Source: Poecilobothrus nobilitatus (Eukaryota > Arthropoda > Insecta > Diptera > Dolichopodidae). From it: a DNA stretch of 64,000 nucleotides. Of the stretch, positions 36,301-50,230 are shown one piece after another (position 1 is the first letter of the stretch; the number at the start of each line of letters is the position of its first letter). Under the pieces are notes generated by a model. It worked only from the letters and a program-made list of their open reading frames with translations. It had not been told where the DNA came from and made no database searches. Where the stretch lies: positions 270,436,515 to 270,500,514 of the forward strand of contig OX352773.1 in the NCBI GenBank assembly GCA_947095535.1. Direction: 5' to 3'. The position numbers and the translations under genes were made by a program.

Positions 36301-39300
36301 ACTACTCTTATTTCATGTTATTGGTATTATTGTTGTTTTTGTTGTTGTTGTCACGTTATGTTGCTAATGTTGAACATTGTAAGTAAAAAATTGAAATTGC
36401 TGCTATAGTTATATTTTTAGTATTTAATGGAACATTGCAAATATTAGAACACAAAAATTAAATGATTTTTTTTTTTTATTTAAAATGTTATTCAAATGCA
36501 TATCCCTGTTTATATTTACAAAACACATGTACACATTGCACATTAGGATGTTTGTAAGTATTAAAATATCTAAATATTACCTCTTATTAGTAAAGTTAGA
36601 AGTATAAAAAAGGTGATTGAAAATTTTCTAGAATAAAAAAAAAAATGAGTTTTAGTTATAAAACGTTTGTTAAAAAGTAACAAAAGGGTTGGTTGATAAA
36701 TAATTGTTTTTTTTATTGTCAGGGACAATCAAAAAACAAATGACTAAATATATTTTTCTAAAAGGATTCAACCAAACCATCTGCAATTTGTAGAAAAAAC
36801 ACAAAAGGCATATGATGATGTTGGTTTTTATGATATTTAATAAAATAAAAATTAAAATATTTGATTATTTTAAATGTTTGTCATTTAGTTGAAAGTTTAA
36901 AATTTAACTAACGTTAAACATGAATTAGAGTGGACCTAACCTATAAAAAATGTAAATTTTTATTCGAATATGACTTAGTAAAAAGATAAATTAAAATTGT
37001 CTAAGAATAAATGCCACACTTTCCTAGAATAAAAAAACGTGTTGTTTAGAGAAAACAATGCTTCCAAAAATAATCAATCCTAAACTAATATAACCTTTTT
37101 ATTGATATCATAAATATTTTTTTTAATTTATTTGTTTATTGTTTACAAATATGTTGATTCAAAACTACCATGTTTATCTTATATCTATATATGTATATGT
37201 TTTTAAGGTTATATCTAATTTTATTTACAGGGGGAGTAATGCTGCATCCTTTCTTGATCTTAATTAAATATTATGATATTTTATTTTTCCTAAACAAACC
37301 TATCAGTTAAGGCTACTTTTTATTAAATTCAACAAAAGAAAACATGAAAACAAACCACTCAAATTTTTCTTCTCAATAAAAAAAAAAAAAAGAATCTTCT
37401 GATCTAGTGCCTGCCTGCCTGCCTACTCATTCAATAAAATAAAAAAAAAAAAATTATAAAAATTTTAAAAATCTAAATGAAAAAAAAAACCAAGAAAAAT
37501 TATGAAATTTCAAGTCGTTTTTTCTTATGTTTAAATATTAATACTTTTTTTTTCCATTCTTCATTTTTTTACCTGTTTACCTGTTAGATACAATCTAGTG
37601 GTTTGGTTTCATATCAAGTACTTTTTTAAGTGTATTTTGCTTTCTGAACTTCTGAAGAAATCATCTTTTATTTATGTTTCTCATCGTGAAAATAAAACTT
37701 CTTATGACTGAATTTTCAAAATTATTATTATACATGATCATCGTCATTAAAAGATGCCAGGCAGCCCAGTTTCCTGTGACTGACTTTATCAAAAGTCAAT
37801 ATTTACCATTGTTAAAAATAGATTCGTCATGTTTTGTCGAATTTTTTTCCTTTTTGCCTTTTTCAAATAAATTTTTAAAAGTTGAATGTCGTCTGCTTTA
37901 AATAGTTTGTATTTATTTCATGTTTTTATTAGATCATATGTTATATTTTTTGTGAATTTTGAGTATACATACATATTTTTAAATATAGTAAAAAAAAAAA
38001 AAAAGAGTGTTTTTTATTTAATACATTATTAATTGTTTATATCTATTTTTGAAATGTTTTGATATGATGAAGCATTAATAAAAAAAAAAAAAAACTTAAA
38101 GCATTTTACATTTTTTTTTTTTTTTGATCATGCATTAGACCTATAATCTATCACCTTTCATTATGCTCTTTTATTAGGTGATTATAATGTTGTTATACTA
38201 GGTTCATTATATTTTTTTTGTTTTTGGTATTTTTTTTCGGTAATAAAAATCAGTTATTTAATTTCATGAGTTGCATTTTTCTTTGTACGCAATAATTATA
38301 ATGTTATAGTTTTTATTTATTAGTCAGATAATTGAATTGTTGTGTAAGTTTCGATTTTGATAATGATAATCTGCTACTGATCAGAAATATGAACAGTAAT
38401 GATATGAAAGGATCACAAATAATTAATGTGGGCTGTTAATGCATTTTTTTTTTCACTTAAATTAAATTTACATTTACTTAAAGAATTTCAAATTATTTGA
38501 AAAACAATTTTTCTGTTTTTTTTTTTTTGACAAAAATTAAATAAGAATTCATTAAAAATTTTTATACCACCCTAATTTTAATTTAAAATCTCAATTTTTA
38601 TTTCATTTAAATTATTTATCGTTTTGAAATTGCAAATTGATATAATTTCAAGGATCATTATTTCTCAATAATAAGGAAGATGTTATTTTAACTATATATT
38701 TCACAATAAAAATATCTGTTAAAGTATTTTTTAACCCTATTTTCATGTAATTATAGTAAAAACAAATAAATTATATGCATTCCAAAAGTAAATGAAATTA
38801 AGAACATTAAAGTTAATTTGATTTTTCATTTTTGAATGAGCATAATTATTTCTTTTAAACATAATTTGCTTCTTTTTAATAATAACATACTTTTTTCTTT
38901 ATATTTTTAGGTGAGTAAAAAAAAAGGATTCCTATGTATATTAAAATAGTGATGCCAACATAAATTGGTAAATATAAAATACACTTATACACAATAGCGT
39001 GTAGTAATAAATATTATAAATAAAATATTTAATCAAATTAACAGGATTGTTATATTTAAAAGTTTTTGCTTTTATTTTACAATTTATGATTAGAAAAAGC
39101 TACAGGCGGAAAGAGTTCAAAAGAAGTGAATTGAAACGTGAATAAGGTATTTTGTAAGTTTTGAAGTTTACATCATTTTAAATTAAAATAACACAAAATT
39201 AAATTGGAATGAGTTTATTTTACATAATTAGGAAGTGTAATTTATTTTTATATAATAATGGCTGTTTTATTTTATATTGAAATACAAAAAATTTCCGTTT

Positions 39301-41439
39301 TAAAATAAACACAGCATCTATTCCTTTTAATTTGTTTTTCTTTAAAAAATTCTTAAATGGATGATATCTGAAGTTGAATTTCCGGTGAAAAAAGTTTATA
39401 GATCTCAAAAAATGTATTTAAGAAAATAATCAAAATTTCAAAGTTAAAAGTTTAGAATATTTTTTCAAAAAATTTTGAAAAACAGTGCTTTTTTGTGTTA
39501 CTTAATCTGCCTATTTAAACATTTTCTGCACATTTTGAGATAAAGCAATTCAATTTTAACCATAAAAAGATCTAATAAAAAAAATAATGTTGAGGCGGCG
39601 TAAGAGCAATAACTCTGCAGCCCAATGTTCAGACTTCAGTTAGTTATTTAATATTTATATCTGCAGTTGTCTATAATAATGATAAAAATAAATATTAAAA
39701 TGCATAATATAAATATAAAAAAGTTTCCTTAATTAATTATAGCATTCTTTGAAAATTAAAGAAATTGTCTTTTGATATTTTGTACAATTTTCATTACAGA
39801 AAAACTAAAATGATGAAAAATAAAAAAATATTAATTTTTTTATTAAAAAAAAATATTAATTCATTTGTTAACTTTAATCAAATGTTGTAATAATTAAGAC
39901 ATTTTTTTTTCCAAATTTTGAATAAATTAATTTTTTCGAAGACATTTTAAAGTTTTTTTTAACATACATATGTATATTATCACTTCCCAATTAGTTTGGC
40001 AACTCTTTTTTGAAATTTCAATGTTAAAATTCGCATTAACATGTATTTTCCATGTTTTGATTTTAAAATGTCACATTTGCAACATTATTATGTAAAATTG
40101 AATTGTAAATGAAATATCTAGAAATAAAAAAAAAATTGTATGCATCTCTCATATTAATTAGTAGCTTGAAAAAGATTATAACAACAATAATGTAATTCAC
40201 ATATGTTATAACACGGTATATTTAGTTTTTTTATTTTTATTTTTTAAATATTTAACATTCAACACAAGAGCAGCAATAAAAAAGTAACAAAATAGTAAGC
40301 AATAAACAAAGTAAGCAACAGTAACAACAACAATAATTATTTTTGTATAACAATTTGTACCTAATGGCTAACTAATGACCGTTTTATTATCACGTTAAGG
40401 ACGTTTTTGAACGAAAGTTTATTTTTTTAAGAGTTTTTTTCAGAATGAGTTAAGTTTGCTGATTTTTTTTGATTACATTTTTTTTTTAAATTATATTTGA
40501 ATAGAATAGAACAAGCTTGTCACACATGTACGAAAGTATATAAAAGTTTTTTTTTGTTTTTTATATCGTTGATGTGTAATTTGGAGTTTGTTATATTTTT
40601 TTTTTTAACCCTTTCTCCATTTGCTTTCAACTAATAAATACAATTTTTAGGTGTTTTTGTTTTTTATTATAAAAATCAAAGATAAAAAAAAATATATTTA
40701 TATTAAATGTATGAGTGTTTAGCTAATAAAAAATAACCTTCACGTTTTTTAAAATGGAAAAATTGAATTAAAATTCGGTACATTTTTCCTCCAGTTTTTA
40801 CCAAATTTTCTTTTTTTCAATAATTTTCCATTCATTAATTAAAAAAAAATAATGACTGTAAAATTATTATTATTTTTATTTTCATTAACAAAGATGTACA
40901 TACATATTATGTATATTATCTGTTTTTTATATGTACTTTTTTTGGAAATCAAAAATTAAACTAATTTTTTTTTGACAATAATTTAAAAATTACAATTAAA
41001 AAAGAATGCTTCTAATGTGGTTAAGCATTAACCATCATTTTAAATTCAACTGACTTCTACAAAATGAATTCGGAAAATGGGAAAAAAATTGTGATAAAAA
41101 TCGAAAATAAAGGATGCTACAGACCAATCATATAATATAATAATGTTATTTGATTGTTGAATGAATTTTAAATGAAATATGTGATCGGAAATTATTAAAT
41201 GGCAGTAAAATTAAATAAAAAAATGTTGTTTCAACTTCTTCTTTTTTATTCTCACGTTTTATTTCAAAATAGATTTTCCAAAATATTTAAAAAACCCTTT
41301 TTTGTGATTTGCAAAACTTGCAATGAAAAATTTATTGTAATTTTTTAGTTAATTGTTAAATGATAGAATATAGCTCTTTAATAATTTTGTATTATATTAT
41401 ATTAAATTAATGAAATTTATTATTATTTATGAGATGTAT
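30334..41439. other. 11-kb AT-rich non-coding stretch, no gene seen
   Basis: No exon, transposon or RNA gene was recognised. Visible features are 22 T's at 31276-31297, TA-rich words at 31345-31376, paired A runs at 34198-34214 and 34218-34233, a T run near 36040-36057, three and a half CCTG units near 37408-37423, and many 10-15 base A/T runs. Frames at 31147-31386, 37674-37901 and 39220-39408 are rich in F, I and K, match nothing known and are probably chance. A less AT-rich patch at 39590-39650 is unassigned. Confidence 0.6.
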
Positions 41440-41620
41440 AAAGCGCTTATTATACAATACAACGGTTGATCAACGGTTGAATCAATTTGTAAAAATCCAG
41501 CGACTGTTGAACAACTGTTGTATTTATATTTGCTATTGTGAACAGTTGAGACAATATTGAGCGTTGATCTGAATGTTCAGGCTCCTGTTGTATACAACTT
41601 TCGAATGGAAATCGGTATAT
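41440..41620. repeat. cluster of CAACNGTTG-type palindromic words
   Basis: CAACGGTTG occurs at 41460-41468 and 41471-41479, CAACTGTTG at 41512-41520, partial forms (ACTGTTGA, AACAGTTGAG, GCGTTGAT) near 41503, 41541 and 41561, and a perfect 12-bp palindrome GTTGTATACAAC at 41587-41598. The patch is richer in G and C than its surroundings. It could be the end of an unrecognised DNA transposon with subterminal repeats, or a cluster of Myb-like binding words (CNGTTR); both are guesses. A 109-codon minus-strand frame (41450-41779) spans it and resembles no family I know. Confidence 0.5.
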
Positions 41621-41844
41621 TTTTAAATTTACATCCATGTTTTTTTTAAATATAAATATTAAATTAATATATGTATATAACTCCAAGAAAGTCTTTAAAA
41701 TTTCAAGCGTAAAGCTTATAGTAATTAAGACATTTTTAAAACTGTCATAAGATTGTATTGCGTATTTTGACAACGTCACATCAACACAACATGGTAATTA
41801 AAAATGGATAGCATAGCTCCATATTTGAGCAGCGATAGTGAAGA

Positions 41845-41866
41845 ATATATATATATATATATATAT
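41845..41866. repeat. (AT)11 microsatellite
   Basis: Twenty-two bases of pure AT. It directly follows a short protein-like start, MDSIAPYLSSDSEE, from ATG at 41804. That frame runs through the repeat and stops at 41888-41890, 28 residues in all. Confidence 0.9.
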
Positions 41867-42136
41867 TCAATATGTATATATTCATATTGAAATAAATTTT
41901 TGTTCTTTTGAAATAAAAAGCAAATTTTTCTTTTGATTAAATTGTAATATTACATTGTAATAAAGAAATGTTAGAAAAACATAAACTTATGTACATAAGT
42001 AACAAAAAAACAACTAAAAATTTTTCAATACATACTTATTTAGTATCACATGCACTTACATAATTAATTTTTGTACCTTTATAAACTGAAACCTAATTAA
42101 TATTTTCTAGAAAATTTTAATAAGTAATGATACACC

Positions 42137-42433
42137 TCAACCATCTTTCAAATACGAACTGTTTTGCAAAAATCGCAGTAGACCCCTGGTCTTCACGGTC
42201 AGGAATTCTAGTGGGGTTTCGTTTTGAACAAGTTGAGTAGATAGAATAATGAAGCGAAAAGCTCTACTTGTTTCCCAATTAAGTTTTGGCTGAGAGAATT
42301 GTCCTTGAGGAATAGTGGAGTCAGTTTTTATTATGACTGAATAAAGATAGCCTTGGACGGCAAGAAAATTTACTTGCAAATCACGAACAATGCAAAAATA
42401 TACACTAAAATTTGCAATGATTAATAGCAACAC
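42137..42433 (-). other. unassigned open frame of 98 codons, low-confidence coding
   Basis: On the minus strand a 98-codon frame runs through sequence visibly less AT-rich than its surroundings. Its composition is protein-like (for example TDSTIPQGQFSQPKLNWETS, then RGLLRFLQNSSYLKDG) rather than the K/N/I/F mix of chance frames here. I recognise no domain. The start MLLLIIANFSVYFCIV could be a hydrophobic segment. No clear promoter, splice sites or poly-A context were found, and one such frame is about what chance would give in 64 kb. It lies 500 bp from the palindrome cluster at 41440-41620, so a shared origin in an unrecognised transposon is possible. It may also be a retained exon or nothing. 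Confidence 0.25.
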
Positions 42434-45400
42434 TAGGTTCTCTATAATAGTATAATAGAGAAGAAAAAAGAAAAACCAAAGGATTCAAGAATTAAAGAAG
42501 AAAAAAAATTATTTTTTCCTTTTCCTTCTTTCCTTAATTTTGACATTCGCAGACTAAATTAAAAATTAATCAAATACTTAAGTAATGCTTACTATAAACA
42601 TAGCAAAATGAAGTAGAAAATTGATAAAATATACAACAATATAATGTTATTAAGTTTAAAATACATTTTTATTTTCTTTTTTTAACCACATTTAACTCAA
42701 ATTAAATTAAATGCATTGAAAAAATTAAATAATTAAAAATAAATTTTTTCAAAAATTGTGAAAATTAAATTAGGAATAGTTAAAAAGAAAAATGTACAAA
42801 AGAAATATTTTTTGATATCATTATAAAAGATTGGAATTTTGTAATAATAAAACAAAAAATATATATATATATATATAAAAGAACCAGCCTCAAATTTAAA
42901 ACAAAAGAAAAAAATTTCGAATAAAATTCTTAAAAATATTTTTAGTGCCAAAGGTTTAAAATCTTGATTTTGAAGGAATTCCATCATTCATGTTGGTTGT
43001 TTGTCATTCTTTCATTCCTATAAAGTCATTAGACTAACAATGTTGATATTGATATATCAATTTTTTTTTTTCCTTCTTTAATTCGATTCGGTTTGCGTTT
43101 AAGGTTTTGCACAATTCAAGTATGGAAAAGCAGCAAAAACGTTAAAAATTCTTTTCCCATTATATTTGATGGCCATATTTGGAAAAAAAAAAGAAAAAAA
43201 AAAAAAAAGACAATAAAAGAAATCTAGTGGAATTTTAACGCATTTCAGAATTAGCCAACAAACAAAAAACATTGATAACCGAGTTATTTTTTTTTGTTTT
43301 TTTTCTTTTTTGTTTCTCACTGCTATGGTGCTACCTAAATCTGTAAAATAGTTTCTAATGATACCTTGGCTTATGTTTTCCAAAATACTTGCAATTTTTT
43401 TTTTTGTTTTGCAATTTAAAATTTATAAATTTGTTTTAATATTAATATTTTAAAGAACATGTTTACAGTCTAAATGTCAATTTACACCATTCTATTTGTT
43501 TACATTATTTTACTGGCAACATTCATAATCACATAAATCTCCTCATTTATATATACATATATATATATATACAAGTATTATAGAAATAGAATTTGTAATT
43601 TGCATATAAAAAAAAGGTGTTAATTTTTAACGGTTTTTCCAATAACAGTATTTGTTTTTTTTTTTTAATTTTTCGTATATACTTACATATCAGATCTTTA
43701 TTTTTATTTTTATTTGACGAATTAATCCCCCTGTTGGAACTCAAAGTACATTTTTATAAAACCTTAAAAAGAGACTTGGTATCTTGGTATCATGTCTCCA
43801 AGTTTAAAAGATTTGTTTCATTTGTTGCAATTAAGATCCTATGGTGAGTTTCATAGAAAGGGGTATGTACTATTTTTATAATATTTTTAAACGTTTTGAA
43901 ATATCAGCTTGAATATTTTTAAAAAAATTCGCAGATATTATAATTTCTTGGATTGAACTCGATTTGTAAAATAAATTTAAAAATATTAGAATCCCACAGA
44001 CAGACAAATATTTACTTTTAAAATAATTGAAGAAAATTCATTTAATTTTAAAAAAGTAATACCTAAGAGTGGAAAACCTTTGCATAAAAACATCGGATTA
44101 ACAATGTGGTATAATATGATAATACCTTTGTCACTATGAGCGTAATTTGCAGTCTTTATCAACAGTACATAAATTAGATAGGTATTTTACCATATTGTTT
44201 TTTCTTTTTGTATTTTTTTTTAACCATTTGTTTAATATTTGTTACTGGTATCTCTGCTGTTAATCCTTTGTGACATATAAATATGTATATACAAATACAA
44301 AATAGAGTAAAAAAGAAATTTATGAACCCCAATCTAAATTAATTCCTCAATTTTAATAAAGAAAATAAAAATTTATAAAAAAAATAGAATTGCTATTTGA
44401 TAATTATAGTATAGCAAAGATTAGCAAAAATGTTCTCATTTGATCTGATCTGTCATTTACTTTAAAAAATCGAATTGTTAAATATTTGAACGATGCTGCA
44501 AAGTTTTTGAAGAATTTTTTAAATTTTATATGAATTTTATATGAATAACACTTTTACTCTCTTTTCATATTTTTAATTTTTTTTAAGGACTTTTATATTC
44601 CTTAAAATAAATCTAATCTAAAAGTCTCTTTTTATTAAGAACTCTATAAAAGTACAGAATAAAAAATATTTGTTTCTGATTATAGGTTTATTATTTCGAT
44701 TATACATGTAGAATCTTTTAGACCCTTTTCGATTATACATATAGAATCCTTTAAACTTAATTGATTTATATTTGGTTCATTTCATTTATATTATTGATAA
44801 ACAAAAAGTTTATAGTTATATTATTTTCTTTCTAATATTTAAAATAATTTTTAATATTTATTTTGTTAAATGTTACTATATATGTATTTAAATTTAAACT
44901 AATGAAGCAAAATAAATACATTTTTTTTAATTATTTTAAATATATTTGCATATTTATGTAAATTATTTATTTTTTTACTTAAAAATTGACAGGAAAAGCA
45001 GAAAATGATGACAAAAAAGAAATTTTTATAAAAACAATAACATATGGATCAAAATTGAAACATACGGTTCAAAATTTTCTTTTATTTAAGAGAGTATTCA
45101 ATTTTTAATCGTCAGTTGTAATAAAATTATTAATAATATTTATTTATTTAAAAAATAAAATATAATTAAGTATAAAAAAAATAAATAATATATTTCTATA
45201 ATAATCCCTTATTTGCATGTTGAAAGTTATTCCATATTTTATTATATAATATTTATTATTAGAAATAAAGAAATTTATTTTGATAGAATATTCAAAAGGA
45301 AAAGGGATTCTTTCAAGGGATTGTTTTTTAATAACTCTGAATTTTTCATTTTATTTATTTTTTTAATGCAGTATGCATCAATGCTTGTATATCCACTTGC

Positions 45401-48400
45401 AAAAATGTATTTTTAAATTTCTAAAACGTTCTTAAATTTACTGCTTATATATTTAAAAAATAATTTTTATCCAAAAAATGTGTCTTAAAGTGTCCAATTT
45501 ATTGTCGAAAATAAAAACAGATATAATTTTGGACTTATATTTATTTAATAATTTTCCAAAATATGTTAAAAAAAAAAAATTTCTATCATAAAATGATGAA
45601 AATAGTATTATTATGTACATTATTGTAGGACAGTAATGTCAACCCTCTAAAAATATGGCAATAAATGGTTGGGTTTTTTTTATATTAATTTGTTTTTTTT
45701 TTTATGAACGTTTTTTCTATATTTTTATGATTTCATATTTAAGTCGATAAATAAAAAAGACGATATGATGACAGTAAACAAAAGATGGTTAAATATCACC
45801 ATAGACTACAATTGTTTCTATAATTTTTTTTTTTGGTCTTGAATGAAGCAGAGAGAAAATTTATGAAGAAAAGGAAAAAAAAAGCAATTTTATCATTTTT
45901 TTTTTAAGGATTTTGTTTTTTTATATGCATCAGTTTAATTCTAATATTAACCCTCAATTTGACACAGAAAAGAACATTTCATAATTTGCAATACGTTGCT
46001 AGCATTTTGCAAGATAACTAAAGAGAATAAATACCCAATTTGAATGTACAAGTTGTGTTGTGGATTATATTGAGTAAATCACATTTATTCTAATATAAAT
46101 TAATATCTAATATAATCTACAGTTAATTGCATTGTTTTAATTATAAGAATTTTATAGATGGAAAAATAAAATTCTTTGTTTAAATATCAAAAATAAATTT
46201 TTAATTATTTAGCTTAAAATTTAATTAATCAACAGCGATTTTCACTACTGTAATTAATATATCATTTTGTTTCATCTAATATTTAAAGGTATCTAATGAT
46301 TTAACGCATTCATATTTTTATTTATTTCAATTAAATTGTTCAAATAATTTTATAAATATGATTAATTATTCATGTTTGTGAACTATGGTACGTCTTTTTA
46401 AACACGGGTCCGTAAATTCCATATTGCATTCTACATTTATTCCACATACATATATAATTCCATAAATATATTTAAATTTTATCTTAAAATCATGAAATAA
46501 TTGAAAATCTATGAAAAAAAAAAAAAACAAACATCTTAATAATGAATTTCCAATTAAAATTCTTTTAATTTTTCTGCTACTTAAATGTTTGCCGCTTAAT
46601 TCATTTAAAATGTCAACGACAATTTCGTGCGTTATACCATAATTTTACTCAACATTTAATACATAACATACTTTTGTAGATTTTTAATTTATTTTAAAAT
46701 TTATTCTAATAGTTTTGTTTTATTTCGAACAAAGATTTATGATTCAGCAGTTTAAGTTTTAAAAGATATTTTTTTGATTATTTTCTTCTTAATTTAATTT
46801 CTATAAATAGACAAAATGAATAAATCATTTAGGGCAACAACTGTATTATCTTTATTTAATTGCACACGAACTACTTACGCTAAACATTTGTCTTTTTTAA
46901 TTATATGTATTTTGTTTTAAAAATCGGGATTTATGTCTTTTTCTTTGACATACGTTCTAATAAATTTTTATGTAATTTTATGGCATTTGTGATGTGATTT
47001 TAGAAATTCTTTTATATCCTCTGCGGTATTTAAAGTTAACCTATTAATTAGCTGTAAATTACTGCCGTAAATGGATAAATCATGAAAAATAAATTTTATA
47101 TTTATAGAAACCGATAATGAAGTGCAGATAATGTAACCTATGGTTGTATACAAAGGTTAAAATATTATTTTTTTAAAGGTTTTAATTTTTTTTTTTTAAA
47201 TCTTTTTAAAAGAAGATAACGATGGTGTTGTCTCAAACCAAAAAAAAAATTAACTTTTATAAAGCAGTTAAGATTTTTTAACTAAGATTAAGATATTTTA
47301 TGCCTCTTCTAAATATAAAATTGAAAATATAATGAAAAATAAAAAGTATAATTATTACATTTTTTTTTTATTTTTAATTTTTTTTTACTTTTCCTTAAAA
47401 GAAAATATTTTATTAAAGAAAGAAAGGGATACTGCCGCAATTTTTAAACATTTTCCAAAATAAAATTATCTTTTTTTTTTTCATAACATAAATGTCTTAA
47501 ACTTTGACTTTAACATTCGTTTTTTACTTTGTTTTCTTTTATTACAACATTAGAGCAATTTTTAATGCCATTAAATTTGCGTTGACAAAAATTATTTATA
47601 AATTTAAAAAACAAAAAAAAAAAAAAATCAAAAAGGAATTTCACGAGATAATTTTAAATTAAAAAGAGATACTAAAAAGTTTCAAGAAAATAAAAGTAAA
47701 TAACTTTTTCTCTTTTGTTTTAAATTTTTTTTTTTCATTCGATTGTTTTGCTTTCCCTCCTTGTTACGATGGATGTGATGTGATATTTATATGTGAGTCT
47801 AGCTAATAAAAAAAAAATAGTGTAAAGAAAGAAAGAAAAAAATATGTATAAAATTAAATTATATCGATTTAAAAAAAAAAAAATAAAGAAAGGGTTCAAT
47901 AATGCTTAAATTTTGCCGTTTTTTATTCAAGTTTCTTCCATGAAATGATGGTGATAATGACAATAATAATGCTAAAGATACTTTTAATAGTGACTACCTT
48001 TTTTCACTTGTTTTTTTTTTTTATAATTTCTGGAGTAAAATGGATAAAAACAAACAATTCTAATTGAATTGTTAAGGATAACATCTTGATATTTAAGTTT
48101 TACCATATAAAAATTTATGTGCAATGTTTCCATTTTAAAAATAAAAAAATAATACAATAAATATTCGCTATATTGAACCTTATAAAAATTCACGTTTTTA
48201 TATTTTCAAAAGCAATTTCTAAAAATTTTCTAAAAACTGCGAATATATTTTTATCCATTACAATAATATTAATCGTTGTGATTCTATAGTGTTACTCTAT
48301 TTTTTGGACTGGACTCCTTAAATTAAATCAAATAAGAGATTACGCCATCTAAGTCATAATAAATAAAAAATTTTTGAGAAATTAACCCTTAAAGCACAAG

Positions 48401-49879
48401 CATTTTATTAACGTTAACAACAACAGTGACTTTTTAGTCTCTTCTAGTATGAAATATTGATATGTATATACATAATGTACTTAAATATTTACTATCATTT
48501 AATAAAAAAAAAATATTTTTTGAATTCTATAATACAAAGATCAGAACGCACAAACTCTATAAACTTAATAATAGATTAGATTGTTCTTTAAGAGGTACAA
48601 ATGACACTGCGATCTTTTGATGCAAATCTATTCTGTTGCTTCTGTTACTACTTGTTGTGAATTTTGCCTCCACTTATAACACTTCTGTCAGCCCTACTGT
48701 CTCTAAGAAACTTAATAATAGAGATATAAGCCTTTCAATTTTAAGTAGAAATAAATAAAAAAAGAAACAATTATTTGATTTGTCGTATATCAGATATATT
48801 TAATACAGCATGGTGAAAATATATTATTATTTGATTTAATTTGCAATCAAATATCCACAAATGTGAATTTTAATTGAAATTCGGAAAATAAAATATGAGT
48901 ACAGCAAAAAATATATATGAAAACATATATAAATAAATACATAATATTTCTAGACTTTACTGTTGTCTTTTATAATTTTATAATTTAACAAACCAATCCT
49001 TTTATTTCATATTTTATTATAAGTCCTGATTGATACTGATGATGGATATTGATCATTATATACTGATTACTAATGTTAATAAGGCTTGTTCTAGTGATTA
49101 TAATATTTAATATAACGTGTACTAAATAAAATATACTTATGTTGATGATTGTTGGAAATTCTTGCAAGGAATTTTGAAAAATTATACCATGAAAATATTT
49201 TAAAAATTTATTTATTTTTTACTTTTTTTTTTTAAGATGAATTTTATACCCATTTTCAGAACCAAGAGTATGTTAAGAAAATATTTCTGAATAAATAAAA
49301 AACAAAAAAATAAATTAAAAGAAAAATATGTTATTTGTACATTATCAGCATTATTAATTTTTTTTTGTCATTCTATTTTTTTAGTTTTATTTGTAGTCCG
49401 ATTCGATCTGAATTGAGTTAAATTAGAAGCGGGATTGATTTTCATGTTCCATTTATATGTATTTAACTTTCTTTATTTTAATGGATATTTAAAAATGTCT
49501 GATTTTAATTTGTTATATGTATAGGTATATTGTTAATTTATATAAAAATTAATTTTTTTTTTCAAATTTTTGGGGCAATCATTTAAATTTATGTTAGTTC
49601 TTTTAATTTATTTGAGATAATTGAAATTTATGATATACATATTTAAAAAATAAATTCCTTTTTATTATAATGGATAGATGCAATAGATGCAATAATTCTG
49701 AAAAATTATTTAAAAAGATATGTTAATTTTAAAAATAAGATCTATCTAAAATTATCTACTACTGTAAATTTAAAATATGTGTTTTTTCTATAACATTTTA
49801 ATGAAATTATTATATTCCTACACTGACATAGATAAAATATCTTGTTCTTATGTTTTTGCAGTTATTTTTTGTTTGTGGG
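42434..49879. other. 7.4-kb AT-rich non-coding stretch, no gene seen
   Basis: No gene or transposon is recognised. There is an (AT)9 run at 42859-42876, TA-rich sequence at 43549-43572, A runs near 43182-43208 and many T runs. Chance-like frames include 42733-42987, 43099-43383, 43547-43744, 45213-45416 and 47984-48193. The minus frame at 46968-47153 has slightly more protein-like content (LINRLTLNTAEDIKEFL) but no recognised family. A less AT-rich patch at 48590-48720 contains CTTAATAATAGA, which recurs near 48562 and 48711; its meaning is unknown. Confidence 0.55.
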
Positions 49880-50230
49880 AATCTTCCAAATACACCAAAA
49901 AAAATTCCCCATTTCCAAGAATTCGAGAATTCATATTCTTACTGACTAAACTTACCTCTCCTTTTAGCGAATGTAATGAGATGAAACTCCTACCTGTAAA
50001 CGCAGTATATTGGCTAGAGAGTAGGGATAGGAAAGGATAGGACAAGAATGCGGAAACATTAAATTGGGAGTGGGGCTGTAATGGAACAATGGATACGCCT
50101 GTTATTTACTATTTTGTTAATAGTGACTATGTAGCCATCCACAGTTATAATATGCAGTAGAATACAACACCTTCCTGCATGAGGTAAAAAATTGAAGCAA
50201 CCCCACTGTCACTATAGCATCTATATTATT
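49880..50230. other. less AT-rich island of unknown origin
   Basis: This 350-bp stretch stands out by its G+C, with words such as GATGAAACTCCTACC, GGGAGTGGGGCTG and AACACCTTCCTGCATGAGG. Both strands carry open frames in its left half (87 codons plus, 65 codons minus), a sign of base composition rather than of a gene. It may be a fragment of an older transposon that I do not recognise. No terminal repeats, target duplication or protein motif were found. Confidence 0.4.

Noticed and set aside
37408..37423. CCTG tandem (CCTGCCTGCCTGCCTA)
   Set aside because: Only about four units, too short to mean more than local slippage.
41450..41779. 109-codon minus-strand frame, the longest in the window
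   Set aside because: Half of it lies in the palindrome cluster and the rest is low-complexity. No family was recognised, so it was described as part of the repeat and not as a gene.
46968..47153. 61-codon minus-strand frame with LINRLTLNTAEDIKEFL
   Set aside because: It is slightly protein-like, but short, isolated and without recognised similarity. It is left as a mention in the regional entry.
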